The notes: generated by a model not told the origin, from the letters alone. A stretch of 64,000 nt of DNA from Porticoccaceae bacterium (GCA_029238255.1 JAQWGK010000010.1:1-64000); one strand, 5' to 3'; counted from the stretch's first letter, positions 1 through 9,165 are shown. Translations and numbers: made by a program.

Positions 1-1
1 G

Positions 2-364
2 GCGGTTGTCAGTCTTAAACGCAATATAGATAGAGCCACCGCAGAGCGAATCTATCAGCGTCTCTCCGATGCTGGCGCAGTGGCCAATATAGTTCCAACG
101 GTTTCCGGTTCTGCCAGTAAAGAAGCCGATAGTAAAGAAGCCGATAGTAAAGAACAGAATAATGAACAGGATACCAAGAGCTTTAGCTTGGCCCCTCTCG
201 GTAGCACCGTGTTGGATGCTGAGGAGAGTGCAGAGGAAAAGCCTTCCAGCGTTGTACTGGATCATCTTAGCCTAGAGCCAATCGGCAGCAATATTGTCGA
301 GGAGGAAGAGCAGGAGGCTATCGAGCCAGTGGCAGTGGATACCTCCCATCTATCGCTGGAATAG
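2..364 (+). CDS. C-terminal part of an uncharacterised acidic repeat-tailed protein (5' end outside window)
   Basis: The frame is open from the first base, so the gene begins upstream of the window and the GTG at 80 is probably not its start. The visible N-terminal piece (LKRNIDRATAERIYQRL...) looks like a helix-rich segment, and its 'AERIYQRLSDAGA' pattern loosely resembles a ribosomal L7/L12 C-terminal fold; that is only an impression. The rest is low-complexity and acidic. It contains a DNA-encoded KEADS repeat and then a recurring short motif: 'LAPLGSTVLDAEE', 'LEPIGSNIVEEEE', and a final 'HLSLE' before the TAG stop. No function can be assigned. It converges on the smp gene 21 bases downstream. 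Confidence 0.6.
   Translation, partial: AVVSLKRNIDRATAERIYQRLSDAGAVANIVPTVSGSASKEADSKEADSKEQNNEQDTKSFSLAPLGSTVLDAEESAEEKPSSVVLDHLSLEPIGSNIVEEEEQEAIEPVAVDTSHLSLE
116..154. repeat. 15-bp tandem repeat inside the first gene
   Basis: The unit AGTAAAGAAGCCGAT occurs twice in full and a third time in part (AGTAAAGAA). It encodes KEADS-KEADS-KE in the acidic linker of the upstream partial gene. The unit is a multiple of three, so copy-number change would not shift the frame. Confidence 0.85.
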
Positions 365-385
365 CGGCGGTAGAACTGCCCTAGC

Positions 386-1585
386 TTAGAAGCAGATACT
401 CGCCAAATGCTGTATCTGTTTTTCCAGTAGCAACTGTCGCCCTTCGGGGAATCCCTGCAAAACAAAACAGTCTTCACTAAAGGGTAAGAAGCGAGCAATA
501 GAGGATAGCTGCTCAATATCATACTCTTTAGAGTTAATTCCTATGGTTCCCTCTTCCATCTGCTCGGCCAGAACCGAGGCCTGACGTTTTAATTTATCGA
601 GCCCCTCGTGATACTGAAATAAGGGTGCCGCAGGCAGGTTTTCACTGCACAGGGTCCAGACAATTTCCAAATCAATGCCAGTCTGCTTAGAGAGCTTCTC
701 AAGCAATTGCTGTAATGAATAGATCGCCATCATGCAAACCAAAAGATGCTGTTTCGACAGCTGTGTGGAACGGATATAAAAGTTAATACAGCCGTTGCTG
801 CCCTCAATGCGCTTGCCGCCATAGAGCTCCAGAGTGCGCAGAGTGCAGTAATCAATTTTTTCCAATAGCAGCGTCATATTCTGACGATTGAGCTGGCTGT
901 CGAGGCGCTGGCGGTTCTTGATGGTTGCGGTGACCAGCGAGCAGTAGTAATTGGTTTCAGGCAGCTCTTCATCGTTGCCCTTCGCCAGGAGTGGTTGCAG
1001 GCGCGTCTCAAGAGCGACAAGTTCGTCGACGATATTGTCTGAGCCGCCGGGCAGGCGTTTGGTCAGCAGGCGAATACGTCTCGAGAGCTGCTCGGCAAAC
1101 TTGAAAGTAGCGTAGGTACAGGCGGCACTAAACAGCAGCCAAAGCAACAGCCAATTTCTCACCACCTGATTAAAACGTTTTTCTATAGGTCGGCTATTAA
1201 TCGTTAAAAGAACCTTGCCGGCCAAGGTTTCCTGAAAAACAATATTGCGACTAAAGTTATTAGCCGCCACTTCTTCGAGAGGCGACTTTTTACTCTGAGC
1301 CACCAGCTGACCATCAACGTCTTCGACGCTGGCGCTAATTATGGATGGGTCTTCGGTAACTTTTTGCAGTGCCACCTGAATACTGATGGTGTCACTGTTG
1401 AATAGGGGCGCACGGACCAGTTCGACTAACTGAGTAATGGTCAGCTCACCTTTATCCTGCAGGGTTTCTTTGCTGACAGAGGCCGCGTGACTGTAGAGAA
1501 CAATCCAGCTGAATAGGCCGAGGATTAAACAGGCAGACAGTACTATTGCGGGTAATTTGTTAGCCATTGAATATTGGCGATGCAT
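386..1585 (-). CDS. Smp/AhpA-family membrane protein divergent from serB
   Basis: A protein of 399 residues with an N-terminal membrane segment (about residues 11-33), an extracytoplasmic region of about 110 residues, a second membrane segment near 143-162 (LLLWLLFSAACTYATFKFA) and a long cytoplasmic C-terminal part. This two-segment layout and its place beside serB match the SMP_2 family (Smp/YtjB of E. coli, AhpA of pseudomonads), linked in the literature to haemolysin production and virulence. The biochemical role is unknown. The ATG at 1585 is preceded by AAGGA at good spacing, so it is preferred over the ATG at 1567. Assignment rests on architecture and neighbourhood as well as general sequence character. 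Confidence 0.75.
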   Translation of the reverse strand: MHRQYSMANKLPAIVLSACLILGLFSWIVLYSHAASVSKETLQDKGELTITQLVELVRAPLFNSDTISIQVALQKVTEDPSIISASVEDVDGQLVAQSKKSPLEEVAANNFSRNIVFQETLAGKVLLTINSRPIEKRFNQVVRNWLLLWLLFSAACTYATFKFAEQLSRRIRLLTKRLPGGSDNIVDELVALETRLQPLLAKGNDEELPETNYYCSLVTATIKNRQRLDSQLNRQNMTLLLEKIDYCTLRTLELYGGKRIEGSNGCINFYIRSTQLSKQHLLVCMMAIYSLQQLLEKLSKQTGIDLEIVWTLCSENLPAAPLFQYHEGLDKLKRQASVLAEQMEEGTIGINSKEYDIEQLSSIARFLPFSEDCFVLQGFPEGRQLLLEKQIQHLASICF

Positions 1586-1656
1586 CCCGAAGTCCTTAAA
1601 TGTTGCCTGATTGAAATTTAATTGCTCGGTATTCTATCCTATTCCCACAGCTTTTA

Positions 1657-1662
1657 TATAAT
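1657..1662 (+). promoter_or_regulatory. Probable -10 element of serB
   Basis: A perfect TATAAT lies 22 bases before the preferred serB ATG at 1685, in the 99-base gap between divergent smp and serB. No clear -35 box is visible at 16-18 bases, so this is a partial promoter prediction. The implied leader is only about 15 bases. Confidence 0.4.
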
Positions 1663-1684
1663 AGCGCCCTTAAAATTACTTTGG

Positions 1685-2914
1685 ATGGATTCTGTGAAAG
1701 AGATATTGCTGATAAATGTGTTGGGACGAGACAAGCCTGGAGTGACCAGTGTTGTGACCGGAGTGCTCTCGCGCTTTGATGTAACGGTGTTGGATATAGG
1801 TCAGGCAGTGATCCACGATCAGCTCAATCTGGGTATTTTGGCCGCTGTGCCAAAGAGTGACAGCACTGAAACTATGATTGAGGATATCCACTCCAATTTG
1901 ATCGCGCTGGATATGCAGGCACAATTTTTGCCAATCTCCGATGATCGCTATCAGGACTGGGTCGAACAGCAGGGCAAGTCACGACATATAGTGACACTGC
2001 TGGCGCGCAAGATTAATTCCGGGCATATCGCCGCCGTCACCACAGTAACCAGTGATTTTGGACTGAATATCGATAAGATTGTGCGTCTCTCGGGGCGGGT
2101 TAAATTGGATGAGACGGAAAAGCTCGGTCGCGCCTGTGTTGAATTCTCTGTTCGTGGCGAACCGGAAAATCCTCTGCAACTAAAAAATGCCCTCCTCGAG
2201 CTATCCAGCAAATACGATATTGATGTTGCCTATCAGGAGGACAGCATTTTTAGACGCAATCGCCGTCTGGTGGTTTTTGATATGGACTCGACGCTGATTG
2301 ATGCCGAGGTGATTGACGAACTGGCCATCGAAGCCGGTGTGGGCGAGCAGGTCGCTGCGATTACCGAAGCGGCGATGCAGGGCGAGATCGACTTTAAGCA
2401 GAGCTTTACCCAGCGTATGGCGCTGTTAAAAGGCCTCGATGTCTCAGTACTGCAGTCGGTTGCCGAGCGCCTAAGATTAAATGAAGGTGCTGAACACCTG
2501 ATATCTACCTTGAGAAAGCTCGGTTATAAAACCGCGATTGTCTCCGGCGGCTTTACCTTCTTTGGTGAATATCTGCGGGAACGTCTGGGGGTGGATTATG
2601 TCTATGCCAACCAGTTGGATATTAAAGATGGATTGGTTACGGGGCAGGTGTCCGGGGATATTATCGACGGTCAGCGCAAGGCGGAACTGCTACGCGAGAT
2701 CGCTGAAAAAGAAGGCCTTAAGTTGCAGCAGGTAATTGCGGTCGGTGATGGTGCCAATGATCTGCCTATGCTGGGAATTGCCGGATTGGGAATTGCTTTC
2801 CGTGCCAAGCCTCTGGTGAAGGCATCAGCGGAACAGTCGATTTCCAATTTGGGATTGGATGGGATTCTCTATCTGTTGGGGTACAGTGATAAGGATACGT
2901 TGATTCTCGACTAG
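1685..2914 (+). CDS. serB: Phosphoserine phosphatase SerB
   Basis: Catalyses the last step of serine synthesis, hydrolysing O-phospho-L-serine. The protein has 409 residues from the ATG at 1685. The frame is open further up to 1622, but the upstream residues do not look like SerB and overlap the predicted promoter. The N-terminal half carries two ACT-like domains (residues about 4-80 and 100-180), beginning EILLINVLGRDKPG, as in the long pseudomonad-type SerB. The HAD phosphatase domain starts at DMDSTLI, with nucleophile Asp199 and Asp201, followed by the SGGFT motif and the GDGANDLPML metal-binding loop. It ends just before an 18-bp tandem repeat shared with the end of convergent fimX. Confidence 0.95.
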   Translation: MDSVKEILLINVLGRDKPGVTSVVTGVLSRFDVTVLDIGQAVIHDQLNLGILAAVPKSDSTETMIEDIHSNLIALDMQAQFLPISDDRYQDWVEQQGKSRHIVTLLARKINSGHIAAVTTVTSDFGLNIDKIVRLSGRVKLDETEKLGRACVEFSVRGEPENPLQLKNALLELSSKYDIDVAYQEDSIFRRNRRLVVFDMDSTLIDAEVIDELAIEAGVGEQVAAITEAAMQGEIDFKQSFTQRMALLKGLDVSVLQSVAERLRLNEGAEHLISTLRKLGYKTAIVSGGFTFFGEYLRERLGVDYVYANQLDIKDGLVTGQVSGDIIDGQRKAELLREIAEKEGLKLQQVIAVGDGANDLPMLGIAGLGIAFRAKPLVKASAEQSISNLGLDGILYLLGYSDKDTLILD

Positions 2915-2928
2915 GAGACTTTGGCGGG

Positions 2929-3031
2929 GTTAAGGGCCTTTTATAAGCTAAAGGCTTTTTACCTGCTAAGGGTTTTCCACGCGCTAAGGGCTTTCCATGT
3001 GCTAAGGGCTTTCCATGCGCTAAGGGCTTTC
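2929..3031. repeat. 18-bp tandem repeat between convergent serB and fimX
   Basis: Six units spaced exactly 18 bases apart, beginning at 2929, 2947, 2965, 2983, 3001 and 3019 (the last truncated). The consensus is GCTAAGGGCTTTCCATGC. The units nearest fimX are almost identical and those nearest serB have diverged. The fimX TAG stop (complement of 3020-3022) lies inside the sixth unit, and each intact unit carries the same in-frame TAG on the minus strand. Confidence 0.9.
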
Positions 3032-5107
3032 AGAAAAATCATAATCCATCTCAGAAGTTGGGTTTTTAATATAGTGCCCCTGAATATAGTGCACGCTCTG
3101 TTGCCAGAGAACCGGAATAATGGTCGCCTTCTCTACAAAGGGGACAATCACATTGACACCGGTGCCGGTCATCCCGCCCATAAGTTTTTGAAACTCCAGT
3201 TTTCCGTCTTCATTTTTCTCAAGTTTTTCCACTATTAGTCGATCGACTTTAACGAAGTCTGCGGCAACTCTCTCCAGAGTTTTTAGCGGATTAATTGCTA
3301 GCCCAAAATTAGTAATACTGACCTGACCCTGAGATTGTTTCATCTGCTCACAGATTGCCGCGGCCTGTTTTAAATGACGCACTGCATCGATTTCCCGGAA
3401 CTGAAAGATAAATGAGTTTTCCGGTAACTGTGATTCTTCGAGGGTGGTTTTTAACCAGGGCAGAAAGTCTTTATCGGTGAAGGACTGAGCGCTTATATTA
3501 ATAAATAGTTGGGTTTCCGGATTGGTTTTAAGTTTCTCTGCCAGTGCAGCCAGTGCCTGAGAGATTACCCAGCGATCCACCTCTGCAGCTATATCCGATT
3601 TAAAGAGATTATTGATAAAGTCTTCGGGCACCTCTTCGGCGGGCACTTCTTTTTTAACCCCGAGAATCACTTCGTAATACTCTTTGCCGCTGCCGCCATC
3701 TATCAGGGCAACTATCGGTTGATAGCGAATAGAAAATCCATTTTCACCCAGCAGTCGCTTGGCGGTAATGGCCACGGCTTCGGTTTTTGAAACTTCGTCT
3801 GAGTGAATATCTGGAACATAGAATTTAACCCCATTACCCACTTCAGAGTCGCCGCGCAGCTGTTCGATGGCCTCTTTGCTGCGGTCCAGTGCGCGCTCTA
3901 CCGAGGGGACATTTTCATTGAGTAGAGTGACACCGATTGAGGTGGTTAGGGAGAAGGTTTCATTGTCTATATCAAAGACTTCCTGACTGATTTGGTGGGT
4001 AATATTATTGGCTAGCTCAAGTACTTTTTCCTCGGTGGTCTCAGGTAGAACAATCACAAAGCAGTTTTCTGAAATTCGACCACAATCCAGATTGTGAGAA
4101 AAAATTTGCACAATAAACATCACCAACGAGTGAGCAATTTTCTCTGCTTTGGCAATGCCCAGATCTTCTTTTAGCTGGTTAAATCGGTCCACCTGAATAT
4201 TTAACAGCATGCTGTCCTGACCACTCTGTACCGAGCGGCTGATACCCCGACTGATCAGATCGTAGACAAGGTGCGGTTGAATCGCGCTGTACTCGGCGGA
4301 CTGCTGCACATCGCTATGACTGATTGAGGCATCAAACTGTTTATCTTTGTTGATGGTAAATTGAAGGGCGGGCTCACCCTGATATTGAATCTGGTGTATT
4401 TCCAGAAACGAATCGCTTTCGTTGTCATTGATATCCAGAGTTTTGACCATGGCTTCAAAAGGCATAATTTCATGGTTGCTCTCAAGGGGAACCATATAGG
4501 CTTTGAGCTTGTTGCGATCCTTCGGAGCAATATTGTCGATCACCGGCAGGCAGTGCATTTCATCGGGCTCGGAAAAGCCAAAAATAGTTGCGCAGGCATC
4601 GTTGGCATAGACATAGGTTCCCTCTTGAATAATCGCAATTGGGAATCTTGAGATATCCATTAGATGCTGCGAGCGCTTTTCAGCAACTGAAAGTTTGCGC
4701 TCCCATTCGCGGGACTGGCGGCGAACATAAACGCTGTCGAGGGAACGCTCGACCACTTTGATTAGATGCTGATCCTGATCGGCGACCACTACATCTGCAG
4801 CGCCGAGGCGCAGGCCTTCAAGCAGTGTTTTGGGGTCGTATTCCGGGCTGATTAAAATAACCGGCAGATCTCGTTCAGCCCGTCGAATGCGCTGAAAAAT
4901 ATTCTGGGTGGGAATCTGGGTGTAGTTTTGCGCGGCGAGTAAAAGATCCCAGTTGCGCATGGAGATAAATTTTTGCAGCTCTTCTTCATTGCTGGCCAGT
5001 TTGGCATCTACCTTAAAATCGGCGCTGCGCAGAATGCTGATAAAACGATTTGCCTCATCGTTGGATTTATCCACAATTAGAATATGCAGTGGTTCATTGT
5101 TGTGCAT
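3020..5107 (-). CDS. fimX: FimX-like degenerate GGDEF/EAL c-di-GMP effector
   Basis: A protein of 695 residues in the FimX order: response-regulator-like domain (about 7-130), PAS domain (about 150-260), degenerate GGDEF domain (about 285-425) and degenerate EAL domain (about 440-690). The GGDEF signature is replaced by SENCF (RISENCFVIVLP) and the EAL signature by EVI (YEVILGV), so cyclase and phosphodiesterase activity are unlikely. The C-terminal segment with PFVEKA and YIQGHYIKNP closely follows the c-di-GMP-binding region of Pseudomonas FimX, which controls type IV pilus assembly and twitching at the cell pole. The ATG follows GGAGAA. Location beside serB matches P. aeruginosa. No pilus structural genes are in the window. 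Confidence 0.9.
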   Translation of the reverse strand: MHNNEPLHILIVDKSNDEANRFISILRSADFKVDAKLASNEEELQKFISMRNWDLLLAAQNYTQIPTQNIFQRIRRAERDLPVILISPEYDPKTLLEGLRLGAADVVVADQDQHLIKVVERSLDSVYVRRQSREWERKLSVAEKRSQHLMDISRFPIAIIQEGTYVYANDACATIFGFSEPDEMHCLPVIDNIAPKDRNKLKAYMVPLESNHEIMPFEAMVKTLDINDNESDSFLEIHQIQYQGEPALQFTINKDKQFDASISHSDVQQSAEYSAIQPHLVYDLISRGISRSVQSGQDSMLLNIQVDRFNQLKEDLGIAKAEKIAHSLVMFIVQIFSHNLDCGRISENCFVIVLPETTEEKVLELANNITHQISQEVFDIDNETFSLTTSIGVTLLNENVPSVERALDRSKEAIEQLRGDSEVGNGVKFYVPDIHSDEVSKTEAVAITAKRLLGENGFSIRYQPIVALIDGGSGKEYYEVILGVKKEVPAEEVPEDFINNLFKSDIAAEVDRWVISQALAALAEKLKTNPETQLFINISAQSFTDKDFLPWLKTTLEESQLPENSFIFQFREIDAVRHLKQAAAICEQMKQSQGQVSITNFGLAINPLKTLERVAADFVKVDRLIVEKLEKNEDGKLEFQKLMGGMTGTGVNVIVPFVEKATIIPVLWQQSVHYIQGHYIKNPTSEMDYDFSESP

Positions 5108-5139
5108 AAAATTCTCCGTCCATGAGCTTTTCTTGCCGG

Positions 5140-6801
5140 TTATTGATTAACAAAACTGATTTTAAAATGCGATAGATGTTCTGTGGTTTCCATTTCTTCC
5201 CCCAGTATTGCCGCTGTCTGTCGCTGGGGGGTCAGCAGGTAGATTTTACTGCCTGTGGTATAGCGCAACGGCGGACAGAGCAGGCTGATGTCGCCGCTGA
5301 GGTCTTTCTTTTTGGCAAGAATAATCGCCTGCATAAATTGCGGTTCAGCCTGATCTTCTCTGGGGTTGCCGCGAATAGCTGCGGGGGTGCAGTTGCGGGC
5401 TGGAAACTGCAGGCCGCAGACGGTGCTTAGGGAGGGCGAGATATGCTTCCAGCGGATAATGCCGATGACCCATTTGGCACTGCCTTTGCTGCGCACGGCA
5501 ATGGGTTCGCCGGGCTGTAATTCGTTGTCGTTATCAACCAGTTCTATACAGGCTCCGTTAAGGCTAATGTCGTTGCGGATGCCGCGCATCAGTTTTAATT
5601 TGGTCTTATTGCTGCGAGTCGGGGTGTAAATAACTGGATCCCCCGGGTGGCTGTCGATGGGTTCAAAGGAGGTGCCCCAGACATCGTCGGCTCTTTTTAT
5701 ACCGCTGACAGCGGAGTCTGGTGCTGCCGGTTTTTGACCGCAGAGAAGCAGAAAATTTTCAAAGGAGTCGGTTCTCGACAGCATACATATAATCGAGGTA
5801 AAGCCTCGGGTAATGGTGACCTCGGCACGATCTCGAATATGGGTTTCCTGACGCTTTATTTTTTCTCCCCACTGGCGAACCAGATCTTTGATCACTCGTC
5901 GGGAGATGCGATCGGAAAATAAGGTGTCGTTATTTTCGACAATAATATTGTTTAGGAATTTGACCAGATTAAAGGTGTCGAGAATGATATTTCCCGGTTG
6001 CGGTTCAATTTCGTCGGCATAAACAGCACCGCGATTGCTGGATGGATCTATGGCAAATAAACCGCCTCTGGTGCCTCGATGCAGCTCTGCCAGAGATGAC
6101 CAGAAATCCAGTTCGGTGTAGACAAAGCGCAGCTCATAGTTGGAGAAATGATTGGGTCTGGTGCAGTTAAACAGTAATAGTTTTAAGTAGACTTTGCTGA
6201 TTGAGGTGTTGATTCCCATGGGATTGGGAATATCCAGATCGGCAATATTGAGCTGCTGGGCGAGTAGGTGCAGTGCGTGGAGTTCGCGCCAAAAATAGCT
6301 TGGCTGTTGCAGGTAGTGACTGAGACTGTTGAGCTGAATCTTTGCCAGTACATTGCAGGCGTTGAGAATGCACTGGGAGAGCGCGGCAATGTTTTTTTGG
6401 CTGGTGATATCCGGCTGTTTACCCAGTTGGTAGATAACCAGTTTATAGCCTTCGTAAACCTGTCGAATAAGTGCCTGACCGAGGGAGATTGCCTTCGCGG
6501 TTTCCTGATTGAGCTGTGATTGCATCAGGCATTCGGTAGATCTGATCACTGTGGGTGTCAGACTGTCGAGAATATCCATCTTGCTGTTGGGATCTATATC
6601 GAGCTTGGTGGCCGCAGGTAGAATTCGGTAGAGCTCTATGGCGTTGTTGGCAAAGCTGGAGGCTGAGAGACTGCCAATCCACTGTTCGGTGGACGCTTTG
6701 TCCAGCAGTGGAAAACTTGTGTCGGTTATCAGTTCGCTGGCAATGGCGGGCTTAATGATGTCCAGCAGGGCTGAGATATTATCCAGTGATACAGAATTCA
6801 T
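5140..6801 (-). CDS. PilZ-type domain protein upstream of fimX
   Basis: A protein of 553 residues, 32 bases upstream of fimX on the same strand and probably co-transcribed. The first 380 residues are largely helical and not recognised. Residues about 395-475 look like a PilZ domain: an arginine-rich lead (KLMRGIRN) followed by DISLNG, fitting the RxxxR...(D/N)xSxxG c-di-GMP-binding signature. A further beta-rich segment follows to the C-terminus. No signal peptide or membrane segment is visible, so it should be cytosolic. A role as c-di-GMP receptor working with FimX is inferred from the domain and adjacency. Confidence 0.65.
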   Translation of the reverse strand: MNSVSLDNISALLDIIKPAIASELITDTSFPLLDKASTEQWIGSLSASSFANNAIELYRILPAATKLDIDPNSKMDILDSLTPTVIRSTECLMQSQLNQETAKAISLGQALIRQVYEGYKLVIYQLGKQPDITSQKNIAALSQCILNACNVLAKIQLNSLSHYLQQPSYFWRELHALHLLAQQLNIADLDIPNPMGINTSISKVYLKLLLFNCTRPNHFSNYELRFVYTELDFWSSLAELHRGTRGGLFAIDPSSNRGAVYADEIEPQPGNIILDTFNLVKFLNNIIVENNDTLFSDRISRRVIKDLVRQWGEKIKRQETHIRDRAEVTITRGFTSIICMLSRTDSFENFLLLCGQKPAAPDSAVSGIKRADDVWGTSFEPIDSHPGDPVIYTPTRSNKTKLKLMRGIRNDISLNGACIELVDNDNELQPGEPIAVRSKGSAKWVIGIIRWKHISPSLSTVCGLQFPARNCTPAAIRGNPREDQAEPQFMQAIILAKKKDLSGDISLLCPPLRYTTGSKIYLLTPQRQTAAILGEEMETTEHLSHFKISFVNQ

Positions 6802-6806
6802 GCCTC

Positions 6807-7352
6807 TTATCCAATAACCTTATATTTATTTTGAACGAAGCCGTTTTTAAAGGATGTGGTTTCCAGGTGGTTTAGCTTTATGTCCTTATTCAAGGGTCCG
6901 AATAACGGAATGCCAGACCCGATCAGAACTGGTACTTGCGAAATAATTAATTCATCTATTAGGCCGGCTTCAAGAAATTTCTGTATGGTTTTTCCACCGT
7001 CAATATATAGATGCTGGGCTCCCGAGGTATTGAGTTCATCGCTCAGCTCTTCTGGGCTACAACATTTGAGCGCTACCGTAGCTGGCAAATCATCTGGCAG
7101 TTTGTCCAGGGTGCTGCTTAGTACAATAACGGGTTTCTTATAAGGCCATTGCCCAAATGACATTACGGTTTCAAAAGTATTGCGACCCATTATCAGTGTA
7201 TCAATTGATTGTATAAATGCGTTGTAACCAAAATCTTCCCCTTCGCTATCGGGTACGGGTTCGCCATCGGCGCCAGGTAGCCAGTCCAATTCGCCATTTT
7301 TTCTTGCGATAAATCCATCAAAACTTATTGCAATGTAAACGGATGTTTTCAT
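6807..7352 (-). CDS. Dihydrofolate-reductase/RibD C-terminal-like reductase
   Basis: A protein of 181 residues from the ATG at 7352, which is preceded by AAAGGAAAG; an in-frame GTG at 7394 is a less likely start. It opens with KTSVYIAISFDGFIARKNGELDWL, typical of the YyaP/RibD C-terminal dihydrofolate-reductase-like family. It continues with the NADPH-site pattern TLIMGRNTFETV and LYIDGGKTIQKFLEAGLIDELII. The family contains NADPH-dependent reductases of mostly unknown substrate, so no specific reaction is claimed. It ends 5 bases from the start of the PilZ gene and may lead that transcript. Confidence 0.8.
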   Translation of the reverse strand: MKTSVYIAISFDGFIARKNGELDWLPGADGEPVPDSEGEDFGYNAFIQSIDTLIMGRNTFETVMSFGQWPYKKPVIVLSSTLDKLPDDLPATVALKCCSPEELSDELNTSGAQHLYIDGGKTIQKFLEAGLIDELIISQVPVLIGSGIPLFGPLNKDIKLNHLETTSFKNGFVQNKYKVIG

Positions 7353-7570
7353 CTGCTCTTTCCTTTGTGAAAGGTTTGCGGATTTTGTCGGCACTGAGAC
7401 TCTGGGTTTGATCTTTATATAAGCCTCTCCGTACTTTTTTAAGTGTAGTCAACTTTCCCGGTTAATCCGGCCAAATCAGTAATTTGCCAATCAATCCTAC
7501 AAACTACTCAAATCTATCTAGTAGTTCGGTTATCATGTCCGCCTTTTTAGATAATTGAGATAAGAGACCA

Positions 7571-8143
7571 ATGGCTAATTATTCTACCAATGAATTCCGT
7601 CCCGGATTAAAAGTGATGCTTGACGGCGACCCCTGTTCAATTTTGGAAAATGAGCTTGTTAAACCCGGTAAGGGTCAGGCGTTTAATCGCGTAAAGCTGC
7701 GCAATTTAAAAACTGCCCGGGTTCTGGAGAAGACATTTAAATCTGGTGAGTCGGTTGAGGCTGCTGATGTAATGGATGCTGATATGCAGTATCTCTACAC
7801 CGATGGCGACTTCTGGTGCTTTATGGAGCCGGACACCTTTGAGCAGCATCAGGCGACTGAAAATGCTGTTGGTGATGCCCTGCAGTGGTTGAGTGAGCAG
7901 GATATGTGCGTTGTGACTCTGTACAACGGTGCGCCGCTTTCCGTTACCCCGCCCAACCATGTTGAGCTGGAAATTGTTGAAACCGATCCCGGTCTGCGCG
8001 GCGATACGGCTCAGGGTGGCAACAAGCCAGCCAAGTTGAGCACTGGTGCTGTGGTTAAGGTACCGCTGTTTCTCGACGAGGGCGAAGTGGTTCGTGTCGA
8101 TACGCGCACTGGTGAATATCAGGGTCGCGTTAGCAGTAAATAG
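7571..8143 (+). CDS. efp: Translation elongation factor P
   Basis: A protein of 190 residues with the three-barrel EF-P organisation. It helps the ribosome form peptide bonds at proline stretches. The loop PGKGQAF places Lys34 where EF-P is beta-lysylated in organisms that carry EpmA; the ligase gene lies directly downstream. The C-terminal barrel contains the conserved [17 protein letters not shown] segment. The ATG has AAGAGA upstream. The 218 bases before it separate it from the divergent reductase gene; no strong promoter is visible there. Confidence 0.97.
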   Translation: MANYSTNEFRPGLKVMLDGDPCSILENELVKPGKGQAFNRVKLRNLKTARVLEKTFKSGESVEAADVMDADMQYLYTDGDFWCFMEPDTFEQHQATENAVGDALQWLSEQDMCVVTLYNGAPLSVTPPNHVELEIVETDPGLRGDTAQGGNKPAKLSTGAVVKVPLFLDEGEVVRVDTRTGEYQGRVSSK

Positions 8144-8171
8144 CCTCTGTAGATAAAGGCGGATTGCGCTG

Positions 8172-9125
8172 ATGAGTGATTGGCAGCCCGGTATGAGTCT
8201 CGACAGACTGCGACAACGCAGTCGGGTTTTGGCCGAGCTGCGCAGTTTTTTTCAGCAGCGCAATTTGCTCGAAGTGGATGTGCCGGTGTTGTCTACAACA
8301 TCGGTTACCGATCGTAATATAGAAAGTATCTCCGCTGTTATGAGTGGCTCTGATCTAACGGGCTACCTGCAAACCTCTCCTGAATATTTTATGAAACGGC
8401 TGCTCGCTGCGGGCAGTGGCGATATCTTCTGTCTGGGAAAAGCGTTTCGCAGTGGCGAAGCGGGTATCCGCCACAATCCGGAATTTACCCTACTTGAATG
8501 GTATCGCTGTGGTTGGGATGAGCACCAGCTGATGGCTGAGCTCGGCGAACTGATTGAAACGCTGCTGCCCGCTGTTGCGATTAACAAGTACAGCTATGCC
8601 GAGCTATTTGCCCAATACTTCAATCTTGATCCCCATCAGGCAGAGCTGAGCAGTTTGCAAAAGCTTGCGGTTGAGGCGGGCTCAAGTGCCTGGTCTGATG
8701 ATACCCGGGCCAACTGTCTGGATCTGTTGTTTAGCGTTGTTATTGAGCCTCAGCTCGCCGATGGACTGGTACTGGTCTATGACTATCCGGCCAGTCAGGC
8801 GGCTCTGGCAAGCTGTCACAGGGATGCTCAGGGGCGCAGGGTCAGTCGCCGTTTTGAGGCTTTTCTAAATCGTGTTGAATTGGCCAATGGCTACTTTGAA
8901 CTAACCGATAGGGCAGAGCAGGAAAGTCGTTTTGCTGAGGATCAGCAGGCGCGAGAAATAGCTGGCAAGCCGGCAGTGGCTATAGACCAGCGTCTGCTAG
9001 CGGCTCTTGAGTCGGGATTGCCGGTTTGCTCTGGTGTTGCACTGGGGGTGGATAGACTATTGATGCAGCTTGAGGGTGCAGAGTCTATTGATCAGGTGAT
9101 GCCATTTAGCTGGGGTCGCTGTTAA
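8172..9125 (+). CDS. epmA: EF-P lysine ligase EpmA (PoxA/GenX)
   Basis: A protein of 317 residues resembling the catalytic core of class II lysyl-tRNA synthetase without the anticodon-binding domain. That is the hallmark of EpmA, which attaches beta-lysine to Lys34 of EF-P. Class II motif 2 is visible as FRSGEAGIRHNPEFTLLEWYR and motif 3 as GVALGVDRLLMQ. It lies 28 bases after efp and is presumably co-transcribed. The aminomutase EpmB that supplies beta-lysine is not in this window. Confidence 0.95.
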   Translation: MSDWQPGMSLDRLRQRSRVLAELRSFFQQRNLLEVDVPVLSTTSVTDRNIESISAVMSGSDLTGYLQTSPEYFMKRLLAAGSGDIFCLGKAFRSGEAGIRHNPEFTLLEWYRCGWDEHQLMAELGELIETLLPAVAINKYSYAELFAQYFNLDPHQAELSSLQKLAVEAGSSAWSDDTRANCLDLLFSVVIEPQLADGLVLVYDYPASQAALASCHRDAQGRRVSRRFEAFLNRVELANGYFELTDRAEQESRFAEDQQAREIAGKPAVAIDQRLLAALESGLPVCSGVALGVDRLLMQLEGAESIDQVMPFSWGRC

Positions 9126-9165
9126 GTTCTGCCCGTTCGGATTCAAACTCTTTTTCTATCCTAAA

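Noticed and set aside
2921-3238. Plus-strand frame of 105 codons with repeated AFHALR-like units
   Set aside because: It is a translation of the 18-bp tandem repeat and then runs antisense through fimX. No ribosome binding site or family resemblance.
7394-7394. GTG at 7394 as start of the reductase gene
   Set aside because: The ATG at 7352 follows AAAGGAAAG and matches the family N-terminus.
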